NCBI GenBank assembly: GCA_963707695.1
Contig: CAVPQY010000006.1
Coordinates: 434,001-498,000, forward strand
DNA from: JAOPZW01 sp963707695
GTDB lineage: Bacteria; Actinomycetota; Thermoleophilia; Solirubrobacterales; Solirubrobacteraceae
Reading direction: 5' to 3'
DNA length: 64,000 nucleotides
Position numbers and translations under genes: made by a program
Shown: one piece after another, positions 1-7,510 of the stretch
How positions within the stretch are numbered: position 1 is the stretch's first letter
Layout of the letters: each line of letters starts with the position of its first letter
The notes under the pieces: generated by a model
The model's input: the letters and a program-made list of their open reading frames with translations, nothing else
The model's database searches: none
Told to the model about the DNA's origin: nothing

Positions 1-852
1 CCGGAGCGCGCCGGCCTCGACTCCCACCGCGAACTTCTTGACCTTGCTGCGATCCCCGCCGTCGAGCTCGTAGCGGACCTTCCGGTCGAGCTTGACCTCC
101 ACCGAGCGCGCACGCGTCGTGCGGACGAACGGCGACCGGTCCGGACGGCCGACCGCCGTGCGGCCGAGCGTCCGGACCCACTCGACGAGACCGTCGGCGG
201 TGACGATCCCGAGCTCGAGCGAGCCGTCGTCCGGCCGGGCGTCGGGGAAGGCCGTCATGCCGCCGAAGAGCTGTCCCACGTTGCCGGCGAGGACGCAGCT
301 CGCGGGCCCCTCGTACCAGTCGACGCCGTCGACCACGACCTCCGCGCCGAAGGCCGGCGGCGGCAGGTTGCGCGACCCGGCGTAGAGATACGCGAGCCGA
401 CCGACGCGCTCCTTCAGCGCGTCGGCGCCGCGGATCATCGCGGCGTCGAACCCCGCGCCGGCCATCACGGCGAAGCGCTCGTCGTTGAAGCGCCCGACGT
501 CGAGGCTCCGGGTGTCGCCGTGCAGCCCGATGGCGACCGCCGCGCCGATGTCGCGGGGGATCCCGAGGTTCGAGGCGAAGAGGTTCGCGGTGCCCGCCGG
601 GACGACGGCGAGCCTCGCCGCCGAGCCGGCCAGGACGCCGACGCAGCGCCGGACCAGCCCGTCGCCGCCCCACGCGAAGACGACATCGGCGCCCTCGTCG
701 AGCGCGCGGCGAACCTGGTCCGGCGCACGCTTGCTCTTCGGGACCTCCGCCCAGAACGGGTCGTCGATCCCCTGATCGGAGAGGACGCGGCGAAGCTCCG
801 GCAGCCCGCCGCCCAGCGTCTTCCCGGCGTGCGCGACGACGGCGACGTTCAT
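1..852 (-). CDS. Diacylglycerol kinase-family lipid kinase (3' end cut by window edge)
   Basis: Translation from the ATG at 852 gives a 284-residue partial protein that runs off the left edge. It carries the nucleotide-binding GGDG motif at residues 62-65 and, about 20 residues on, the family's PAGTANLFA segment. Both are typical of the DAGK catalytic domain (YegS/BmrU-like) that phosphorylates diacylglycerol or a related lipid. A later GAGFDA segment also fits. Family members are about 300 residues, so little is missing. The start overlaps the stop of the upstream PAP2 gene as ATGA, so the two are probably translationally coupled. A lipid kinase next to lipid phosphatases suggests phospholipid or undecaprenyl-phosphate turnover, but the substrate is inferred. 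Confidence 0.88.
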   Translation of the reverse strand, partial: MNVAVVAHAGKTLGGGLPELRRVLSDQGIDDPFWAEVPKSKRAPDQVRRALDEGADVVFAWGGDGLVRRCVGVLAGSAARLAVVPAGTANLFASNLGIPRDIGAAVAIGLHGDTRSLDVGRFNDERFAVMAGAGFDAAMIRGADALKERVGRLAYLYAGSRNLPPPAFGAEVVVDGVDWYEGPASCVLAGNVGQLFGGMTAFPDARPDDGSLELGIVTADGLVEWVRTLGRTAVGRPDRSPFVRTTRARSVEVKLDRKVRYELDGGDRSKVKKFAVGVEAGALR

Positions 853-1656
853 GCCGCCTGCGTGCGCCGGGACGCCGCGGCGCGCCGGCGCGGCTCGGTG
901 ACCGCGGAGCGCTCGGCCGCCGCACCCGCGGCCCGGCACGCGAAGAGCAGGACGCCGATCGCCGCGACGCCGATGACCGCGCCGCCCGCGACGTCGAGCG
1001 GGTGGTGCATGCCCCGGTACATCCTCGACATCGCGACGAACACGGGCAGGATGACGGCCACGGCCCACGCGACCACCCTCGTGGGCCGGCTGCGGATCCG
1101 CGACGTGAGCAGCAGCACCAGGCCGGCGTAGACCGCGATCGAGGCGGCCGTGTGACCCGACGGGAAGCTCGCGTCGGCGGGAAGCCCCTCGAGCCGGTGG
1201 ACATGCGGGCGGTCGCGGTGGATCGCGAGGGTCGTCACGCGGTAGGTGGCGGACTCCAGGGCGAGGACGAAGACGGCGAAGGCCGCGATGCGCCAGTGCC
1301 GCGCGATCGCGGCGCCGATGGCCACCAGCGCGGCGACGATGGGGAGGACCGGGCGCGCCGCCCATCGTGGAGCCGACGCTCGAGGCGTCGGTCTCGAACC
1401 CGGTCCGGTGCGCCGCCAGCGTGTGCACGAAGCGCTCGTCGGCGGAGCCGATGCCGGCGGTGTGGACCAGCACGTCGGTGACGAGCAGGCCGAGCGCGAT
1501 CGAGACCGCGGCGAGGGCCGCGAAGCCCAGCAGCAGCGCCGCCGCGAAGACCGCGACCGGGTGGCGTCCACCGAGCCGGCGCGCGAAGCGCTCCGCCGGG
1601 CCGCCGGTCCGGGCACGGAGCACCGGCACCTCCCGCGTCCTACGTGAGGCGTTCAT
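849..1656 (-). CDS. PAP2-family lipid phosphatase, frameshifted
   Basis: The C-terminal two thirds reads as a type 2 phosphatidic acid phosphatase. It has an HRDRP segment (the RP of motif 1), FPSGH, and SRMYRGMHHPLD (the SR-H-D motif), between hydrophobic helices. The N-terminal third, from the ATG at 1656 behind an AGGGAAGAG ribosome site, lies in another frame. It encodes a plausible cytoplasmic tail plus first membrane helix ending in STMGG. Removing one base from the run of three C/G at 1351-1353 joins the two frames into about 268 residues. The total length, 808 bases, is one more than a multiple of three. The enzyme would dephosphorylate phosphatidate or isoprenyl diphosphates at the membrane. 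Either a sequencing error or a recent inactivation fits. Confidence 0.8.
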
Positions 1657-1691
1657 CGCAGCTCTTCCCTCCTCGTCGATGCTGCGGAATC

Positions 1692-1703
1692 CGGGGTACC
1701 CCG
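1692..1703. promoter_or_regulatory. Palindrome in the divergent PAP2 promoter region
   Basis: CGGGGTACCCCG is a perfect 12-base palindrome in the 63-base gap between the two divergent PAP2 genes, just before the ribosome site of the rightward gene. It could be an operator or a small hairpin in the leader. No regulator is linked to it here. Confidence 0.3.
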
Positions 1704-1719
1704 TCCGGGAGGTCCTCAA

Positions 1720-2625
1720 ATGCCCGTCGTCCTCCTGATCCTCGTCGGCGGCCTCGTCGGCCTGTCCGTCGCCACCGCGGCGCTCCGCTGGCCGTCGCGT
1801 TCGGCCGGCGCTCCGCGGACGAGCGTCGCGGCGGCGCGGGAGGCGGGGCGGGCGGTCGCGCGACGTCCGCGGCTCGCGCGGTTCGCGCGGCGGACCGACC
1901 CCGAGGCCGCGACCGGACTGGCGCTGACGCTCGCGCTGATCGTGCTCGTCGGCGGCGGTCTCGCGCTCGCCGTGCTCGCGGCGCTCGTGCGCGGGACGAC
2001 CGAGGTCGTCCGCGTGGACCGCAGCGTCGCCGAGTGGGCCCACGCGCACGCGACGACCTTCTCCGAGCAGGCGCTGAAGGCGTTCACCGACCTGGGCTCG
2101 CCGGGGGCGGTCGTGGCGATGGCGGTGCTGCTCGGCGTCGTCGAGACGATCCGGACGCGCAGCCGGTGGATCATCCCGTTCCTCGTCGTCGTCGTCGGCG
2201 GCAACGCGGCGCTGACGACGACGATCAAGGACCTGGCCGACCGCGCGCGGCCCACGCTCGACCCCGTCGCGGCGACGTTCGGGCCGTCGTTCCCGAGCGG
2301 CCACTCGTCGTACTCCGCGGCCTTCCTCGCCGCGGCCGCGCTCGTCCTCGGCCGGGAGCGGGCGCGAGGGACGCGCGCCGCCCTCGCCGGGATGGCCGCC
2401 GGGCTGGCGGCTGCCGTCGCCGCCAGCCGCGTCCTGCTCGACGCCCACTGGCTCAGCGACGTCCTCGGCGGCCTCGCCCTCGGCTGGGCGTGGTTCGCGG
2501 CGTGCAGCATCGCCTTCGGCGGGCGCCTCCTGCGGTTCGGCGCTCCGGTGGCGGCCGCGCAGCGCGCGGCGGCCGCGCAAGGCCGCGACCCGGCGGCCGC
2601 GTCCGGCCGGTCCGCGACCGGCTAG
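1720..2625 (+). CDS. PAP2-family membrane phosphatase
   Basis: This is an intact 301-residue protein with an N-terminal membrane anchor, a second hydrophobic block near residues 65-90 and further helices after residue 125. All three PAP2 signatures are present: KDLADRARP near 170-178, FPSGH near 191-195, and SRVLLDAHWLSD near 236-248. The ATG at 1720 has a GGGAGG ribosome site eight bases upstream. It is divergent from a second PAP2 gene only 63 bases away. The likely role is dephosphorylation of phosphatidate, undecaprenyl diphosphate or a related membrane lipid on the outer face. The exact substrate cannot be read from sequence. Confidence 0.9.
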   Translation: MPVVLLILVGGLVGLSVATAALRWPSRSAGAPRTSVAAAREAGRAVARRPRLARFARRTDPEAATGLALTLALIVLVGGGLALAVLAALVRGTTEVVRVDRSVAEWAHAHATTFSEQALKAFTDLGSPGAVVAMAVLLGVVETIRTRSRWIIPFLVVVVGGNAALTTTIKDLADRARPTLDPVAATFGPSFPSGHSSYSAAFLAAAALVLGRERARGTRAALAGMAAGLAAAVAASRVLLDAHWLSDVLGGLALGWAWFAACSIAFGGRLLRFGAPVAAAQRAAAAQGRDPAAASGRSATG

Positions 2626-2683
2626 CGCGTCGGTCTCTGGGGACCGCGACGAAGCGGTCGGTGACCCACGCCTCGCCGTCGTC

Positions 2684-4291
2684 TCACGGCGGTGGGCGCG
2701 ACAGGGACACCGCGTAGCCGCCGCCGGCGAGCAGGACGCGGGCGCCTCGAGGCGGGACGGACCCGGCCCCGGCGACGTGGACGACGGCGTCCGCCTCGCG
2801 CTGGGTCCCGGCGTAGTGCGCCCCGACGTAGGTGGCCACGCGCGGGGCGACGACCACCCGCGCGCCTCGGCGGCGCAGGGCGTACAGGATGGCGGAGGGC
2901 AGCTCGGACGCCACGTCCGGCGTGCGGACGTCGACGAAGACCGCGCGGTCGCCGGCCGTCGCGTCCTCGACGCGCCCCATGGCCTCGCGGATGAGGCGGT
3001 AGTCCTGGATCTGCGGCGGCAGGCGCTGGGGGTCCGCCGCGCGGCGGGCGGACGCGGCGACGCCCGCGGCGGCCACGACGGCCATCGCCGCGGCCAGCGA
3101 CGTCCCGGGACGGGCCACGAGCAGCCGTGGGGCCGGGCGGACGAGCTCGACGGTGGCCCAGCCGAGCACGAGCCACGCGAACATCCCCGCGGAGACCATC
3201 CAGATGAGGACGTACGGCTCGACGGCGAAGCCGAGCGGTCCGGCCGGGATGGTCGCCGCCGTGGGAACCAGGGCGGCGCAGAGGCCCAGGGCGAGGGCCG
3301 TGCCGACGACGAGGTCGTGCCGCCGGCGTCGCCAGGCGAGGCCGCAGCAGAGCGCGAGCCCGCCGAGCACGAGGCACGCCGAGACCCCGGAGACCGGCGA
3401 GGGCGACCGGCCGACGATCTCGATCCGGTCCGACGGCCGCCGCGCGCCCGCCAGCCACAGCGGTGGCACGCCGACGGTCGCGGCCACGGCGTTGCGCGCG
3501 GCCCGGCTCCCGAGCGTCGGATGGCCGTTCGTGGCGAGCTGGGACAGCCGCACGCCGTTGCCGGGGCGATGCTCGACCTGCTCGACGAGCGGTGCGCTCC
3601 AGCACACGAGGCCGACGAGCGCCGCCGCGGCGACCCAGCGGCGGACCGGCCGCCGTCGTGAGCCCGTCGGCGCAGGGGCGGAGCGACGCAGCCACAGCGC
3701 GAGGCCGACGGCGGCCACCGCCACCGCGACGAGCGTGGGCGCCACGTAGGTGAGGTGGCACTGCACGACGAAGCTGGCGACCGCCGCCAGCAGCGGCAGC
3801 AGCCGGTAGTGGCCCGTCCCGACCGCCCAGGCGAGGAACGGCAGGAGCGTGAAGGCGAACGCCGCCGCCCAGCAGTTCCACACCTCGTAGGGGACCTCCA
3901 CCGGGAGCGCCCACGCGGTCGCGACCATCGTGAGGGCCGCGGCGACCATGAGCAGCGGTCCGCCGAGCCGGCGCGCGACGAGGACCACGCCGAGGACCGA
4001 GAGCGTGCTGAGCGCGCCCATCGCCACGATCGGCATCCGTCCACCGAGGTGCGCCGGGACGGCCAGCCACCAGTACAGGAGCGGCCCGGGGCTGTAGGTC
4101 GCGTGCCCGGTGAGCGGCGACGCCTGGGAGTACTGGCCGACGAGCGGCGGATGGGCGCTCAGGACGTCGAACGCCCGCAGGACGATCACCCCGTCGTCGC
4201 CGCCGGGGGCCCATCCCAGCCGGAACGCCTGCAGCGTCGCGACGAGCACGGGGATGGCCGCGGCGAGCCCGAACGCGACGGCGCCGGGCAC
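2684..4291 (-). CDS. Polytopic membrane protein, GT-C glycosyltransferase-like
   Basis: This reads as a roughly 535-residue multi-pass membrane protein. A first helix (AVAFGLAAAIPVLVATLQAF) is followed by a loop with GGDDGV and a GHATYSPGPLLYWWLAVP stretch, then at least eight more hydrophobic segments and a soluble C-terminal domain. The acidic pair after helix 1 and the overall plan resemble GT-C-fold enzymes that use lipid-linked sugars (ArnT/PMT-like). No family is named with certainty. The open frame continues upstream through the tRNA-Cys gene, which cannot be coding, so the GTG at 4291 just before helix 1 was chosen. That start is uncertain. Confidence 0.6.
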   Translation of the reverse strand: MPGAVAFGLAAAIPVLVATLQAFRLGWAPGGDDGVIVLRAFDVLSAHPPLVGQYSQASPLTGHATYSPGPLLYWWLAVPAHLGGRMPIVAMGALSTLSVLGVVLVARRLGGPLLMVAAALTMVATAWALPVEVPYEVWNCWAAAFAFTLLPFLAWAVGTGHYRLLPLLAAVASFVVQCHLTYVAPTLVAVAVAAVGLALWLRRSAPAPTGSRRRPVRRWVAAAALVGLVCWSAPLVEQVEHRPGNGVRLSQLATNGHPTLGSRAARNAVAATVGVPPLWLAGARRPSDRIEIVGRSPSPVSGVSACLVLGGLALCCGLAWRRRRHDLVVGTALALGLCAALVPTAATIPAGPLGFAVEPYVLIWMVSAGMFAWLVLGWATVELVRPAPRLLVARPGTSLAAAMAVVAAAGVAASARRAADPQRLPPQIQDYRLIREAMGRVEDATAGDRAVFVDVRTPDVASELPSAILYALRRRGARVVVAPRVATYVGAHYAGTQREADAVVHVAGAGSVPPRGARVLLAGGGYAVSLSRPPP

Positions 4292-4532
4292 CTCGCTCCC
4301 GAGCGCGGTGGCCCGCCGGCGGCGCCCGGCGACGAGCGGACGCGCGCCCTGCGACCGCCACCGATGATGGGCCGTCCTCGACCTCCGATCGCCAGGCTGG
4401 GCGGACAGGACTGCGGACCCTACGCCGACGGACCGGGTTGTGGCGAGTCGCGTCGGCTCGGAGGCCTGCGCGACCCGGGCCGGGGCCGACCGTGCCGGCG
4501 CCGGCTCGGATCCAGCCGGCCGGAGCGGCGAG

Positions 4533-4603
4533 AGGCGACGACCGGAATCGAACCGGTGTACACGGCTTTGCAGGCCGCTGCGTAGCCACTCCGCCACGTC
4601 GCC
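4533..4603 (-). tRNA. tRNA-Cys (GCA)
   Basis: On the minus strand the cloverleaf closes with acceptor GGCGACG/CGTCGCC, D stem GCG/CGC, anticodon loop CTGCAAA (anticodon GCA, normal U33), T arm ACCGG-TTCGATT-CCGGT and discriminator U. The length is 71 bases and CCA is not encoded. Its plus-strand complement is the source of a spurious upstream extension of the neighbouring membrane-protein frame. Confidence 0.95.
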
Positions 4604-4715
4604 AGGGGCCTCTGAGGCTATCGCTCGCCTCGTCGGCGACGTCGTCCCCGCCCGTCGTGCGCGCCCGTCGCGGGACCAGTCCGCTGCGCGTCCTCGCCGG
4701 ATCGCGCTCCTCGCG

Positions 4716-4912
4716 GTGACGGTCTGCGCCGTGTCCGTGACGATCCTCGCCTGGCAGGCCATCACGGCCACGCCCGGGGTCGACGACGCGGTCGATCGCG
4801 CAACCGCATCTCGGAGGACCTCGACCCCGCGATCCGCGACCTGCCACGCGCCGCGCGGTCGCTCCGGCAGGCCGCCACGGAGGTCCGCAGCACCGGGTCG
4901 CTGGCTCCCTGA
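4716..4912 (+). pseudogene. Possible small single-pass membrane protein, broken by a frameshift
   Basis: From a GTG at 4716 one frame encodes a hydrophobic helix followed by AWQAITATPGVDDAV. From about 4795 a different frame continues with a coherent charged tail (ISEDLDPAIRDLPRAARSL) to the TGA at 4910. One missing base would join them. It lies in the 332-base gap between tRNA-Cys and tRNA-Val, where nothing else is seen. No family was recognised. It may be a short anchored protein, or coincidence in GC-rich DNA. Confidence 0.3.
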
Positions 4913-4935
4913 CGTTGCTAGGCTTGCCGCTCCCA

Positions 4936-5008
4936 GGGCGATTAGCTCAGCTGGGAGAGCGCCGCCTCGACAAGGCGGAGGTCACTGGTTCGAGCCCAGT
5001 ATCGCCCA
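4936..5008 (+). tRNA. tRNA-Val (GAC), with unusual C33
   Basis: A 73-base cloverleaf: acceptor GGGCGAT/ATCGCCC, D arm GCTC-AGCTGGGA-GAGC, anticodon stem CCGCC/GGCGG, T arm ACTGG-TTCGAGC-CCAGT, discriminator A, CCA not encoded. The anticodon loop is TCGACAA, so the anticodon is GAC (valine), but position 33 is C instead of the nearly universal U. Bases 4987-5011 at its 3' end are repeated at 35943-35967 beside an integrase remnant, marking this gene as a likely integration site. Confidence 0.85.
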
Positions 5009-5011
5009 CCT
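4987..5011 (+). repeat. Left copy of tRNA-Val 3'-end direct repeat (putative attL)
   Basis: Twenty-five bases covering the T arm, the acceptor 3' strand and three bases beyond are repeated at 35943-35967 with one mismatch (G at 4999, C at 35955). Identity stops right after the shared T at 5011. Duplicated tRNA 3' ends are the usual footprint of tyrosine-recombinase integration. Confidence 0.7.
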
Positions 5012-5460
5012 TTGAAGTTCCCGGCTACGACGGGGCTTTCGGCGTCATTGGGTGGAGCCGTCGGACCAACATCGGACCGTTTTTGCTCGGGCGGTCCGGT
5101 TTCGGCGCGATCATGTCGGCGCGCCGGGACCTCTCCTTTCGCCCGGCTCGGTTGGGACTCGGATCGGGCGGCGGGATGGTCGAGGCTCCGTGCGGCAAGA
5201 TCGGCTGCGGCGACTGGACGCCACTGTGGAAGCGTCGATGAAGCCCGGCCGAGCGTGGCGTCCGCTGTCGACCACGACGACTAACCGGCGTTCCCGTAAG
5301 GGGACGTTTGCATACGGCTAGCGCTTGCTCGGATGTTGTCCGCAACGTCGTCGGGCAACGTGCGGCGTGTGACTTGTTCGCTCACGCGGCGAGCACGCCA
5401 TTACCGAAGGCCACGTCCTTCCTCGTCGGGCTGACGGCGTGGCTCATGGACCGGAACGAC
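5009..5460. other. 452-base stretch with no recognised gene
   Basis: Between tRNA-Val and the SMP-30 gene, all frames give only arginine/serine-rich or short translations without family features or convincing ribosome sites. If the island interpretation is right, this is its left end, where decayed element DNA would be expected. Confidence 0.5.
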
Positions 5461-6381
5461 TCACGCGTGCACCGCCGACGGCACACGACCTCGGTAGACC
5501 TGACACGGGAGGCCACGGACACCGAGCCCGGCGATGGCGAACACGCGTCCGGCATCGGGCTGCCGCGCACGGGCGTCGTCGTCAAGGCCGGCTCGGGCGG
5601 TGGTCACGAACAGGGTGGCGAGGTCGGTCCCACCGAATGCGCATGAGGTCGGGCGCTCGACCGGGAGCTGGATCGTGGCGAGGAGTGTCCCGTCGGGCCC
5701 GTACCGGCTGACGGCGCTGCCTCCCCACCACGCCACCCAGATGCCGCCTTCCGCGTCCACGGTCAGCCCGTCCGGTACCACCCCGGGACGGTCACCATGA
5801 ACGAGCGTGCGACGGCGCGCGATCGCGCCGCTGGAGCCCTCGAAGTCGAAGGCGTCGAGGCAGCCGGTGCCGCTGTCGTTGAGGTACATGGTCCGGCCGT
5901 CGGGGCTCCAGCCGATGCCGTTGGCGATCGTCAGGCCGGTCAGGACCGTGCTGCAGTTTCCGTCGAGCTCGAGCCGGTACAGCGCGCCCGTTCCAGGCGA
6001 CTCGTCGTAGGCCATCGTCCCGGCCCAGAAGCGCCCCTGCGGATCGCACGCGCCGTCGTTCATCCGCACGTCGGTCCGGCTGCCTTCGGGCTGCGCCAGC
6101 TCCTGGACCGAGCCGTCCTCGTCGAGGAACAGGAATCCCGGGCCGGCCGCGACGACGTATCCGCGTTCCAGAGCGGGCGCGACGGCGCCGACGTGACGGT
6201 CGATCGCGGTCGACGTCATCCGGTCGAGGCCGCCGTTGCCGCTCAGGGTGCCCCGGTGCACCTGGCAGCCGAGGATGTCGACCCACAGCAGCTCTTGGCG
6301 CTCGTGGTGCCATCGCGGGCCCTCGCTGAGCACGCCTGGCTTGTCGGATCCCGACCAGGCGGTGACCTGCGGCTCGGTCAT
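5461..6381 (-). CDS. SMP-30/gluconolactonase-family lactonase
   Basis: A full-length 306-residue protein of the regucalcin-like beta-propeller family. Metal-site and substrate segments of the family are visible: SEGPRW near residue 19 (the glutamate ligand), RMNDGACDPQGRFWAGTM near 105-120, NGIGWSPDG near 155 and PDGLTVD near 205 (the aspartate). These enzymes hydrolyse sugar lactones such as glucono-1,5-lactone. Its ATG overlaps the TGA of the upstream glucose dehydrogenase as ATGA. That makes a two-gene unit that would turn glucose into gluconate in two steps. The substrate is inferred from this pairing. Confidence 0.9.
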   Translation of the reverse strand: MTEPQVTAWSGSDKPGVLSEGPRWHHERQELLWVDILGCQVHRGTLSGNGGLDRMTSTAIDRHVGAVAPALERGYVVAAGPGFLFLDEDGSVQELAQPEGSRTDVRMNDGACDPQGRFWAGTMAYDESPGTGALYRLELDGNCSTVLTGLTIANGIGWSPDGRTMYLNDSGTGCLDAFDFEGSSGAIARRRTLVHGDRPGVVPDGLTVDAEGGIWVAWWGGSAVSRYGPDGTLLATIQLPVERPTSCAFGGTDLATLFVTTARAGLDDDARARQPDAGRVFAIAGLGVRGLPCQVYRGRVPSAVHA

Positions 6382-7424
6382 GCCGCCAGCTCGACGACGA
6401 CCTTGATGTCCTCTGGCTGTCGGTCAAGCGCCTCGTCCCAGCGAGTCAGCGGAACCCGACGGGTGATCATCGCTCGCAACCACGCCGGGTCGGCGGCGGC
6501 GAGCGCGTCCGCGGCTTGCGCCCAATGGCGTCGGCCGGCGTTGACCGTGCCGAACAGCAGCTGGTTGTGCAGCACCATCCTGCGATTCAAGGCGGTGGCA
6601 TCCACGTCCAGCTGCGGATCCGCGTCCATGATCCCGGTGAGGCACATGATCCCGCCGCTGGCGACCTTCTGGCCGGCCGCCCGGCCGACCGCGCCGAGAC
6701 CGGTGCACTCGATGACGACGTCGACGTCGGCGTCGAGGTCGGCGGCGTCCCCGACGTGGTAGTGCGCGCCGAGACCCTCCACCAGGTCACGCTTGAGACC
6801 CTCGGTGGCCACGTCGACGGCGTGGATCTCATAGCCACGCTGGACGCCCAACAGGCACGCCAACAGCCCGATCGGCCCCACGCCGGTGACCAGCGCCCGG
6901 CCGCGGAGGAAGAACGCCCGCTCGGAGATCCTGTCGACCTGGTCCCACGCCTTGGCCAACACCGACGCCGGCTCGAGCAGCACGCCCAGCTCGCCGAGCG
7001 CGGGTGGGATGAGCAACGCGAACTCGGGTTCGACGCGCCACAGCTCACTGCCGAACCCATGGCGCCGGACGATCCCGCGTTCGGCGAAGCCGTCGTTGCG
7101 GCACATGTCCCACTCGCCCACGGCGCACGCCGGGCACGGGACCGGATCTGGGCGGCGGACGATGCTCACCACGAGGTCTCCGGGCGCGAAGCCCGAGTCG
7201 GGTGGTGCCTCGAGCACCTCGCCTAGGCCCTCGTGGCCGATGATGAGCTTGCGCTCTCCGGGCGGTGGTTCGCCGTAGGCCCCGTCGACGATCTCGCGGT
7301 CGGTGCCGCAGACGCCGATCAGCCGCCCGCGCACGAGCACGCCGCCATCCTGCTCGGCTGGCTCGGGGACGTCCTCGACGCCGACGCTTCCCCGCCGGCC
7401 TGGCACTGCCGTGATGGCGCGCAT
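6378..7424 (-). CDS. gdh: Glucose 1-dehydrogenase, zinc MDR family
   Basis: This 348-residue medium-chain dehydrogenase closely follows the archaeal/actinobacterial glucose 1-dehydrogenase pattern. It has GVCGTDREIVDGAYG (catalytic zinc Cys) near residue 38, GHEG near 65, a structural-metal loop CPACAVGEWDMC near 100, the Rossmann motif GVGPIGLLACLLG near 180, and a C-terminal ITRRVPL...DIKVVVEL. It would oxidise beta-D-glucose to glucono-lactone with NAD(P)+. The lactonase gene follows with a 4-base overlap. A GGAGAG ribosome site precedes the start. Other aldoses are possible substrates. Confidence 0.87.
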   Translation of the reverse strand: MRAITAVPGRRGSVGVEDVPEPAEQDGGVLVRGRLIGVCGTDREIVDGAYGEPPPGERKLIIGHEGLGEVLEAPPDSGFAPGDLVVSIVRRPDPVPCPACAVGEWDMCRNDGFAERGIVRRHGFGSELWRVEPEFALLIPPALGELGVLLEPASVLAKAWDQVDRISERAFFLRGRALVTGVGPIGLLACLLGVQRGYEIHAVDVATEGLKRDLVEGLGAHYHVGDAADLDADVDVVIECTGLGAVGRAAGQKVASGGIMCLTGIMDADPQLDVDATALNRRMVLHNQLLFGTVNAGRRHWAQAADALAAADPAWLRAMITRRVPLTRWDEALDRQPEDIKVVVELAA

Positions 7425-7510
7425 GGCCCCATGCTCTCCGCCGGATGACGTACCTGCGTCACCCCAAAGAGGGGATGCCGTCGGCGGGTGCGGCCCCGAT
7501 CCTCGGCAGG

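Noticed and set aside
4292..4771. N-terminal extension of the GT-C-like membrane protein
   Set aside because: It reads through tRNA-Cys (the typical DVAEWLRSGLQSRV tRNA artefact peptide), so it cannot be coding.
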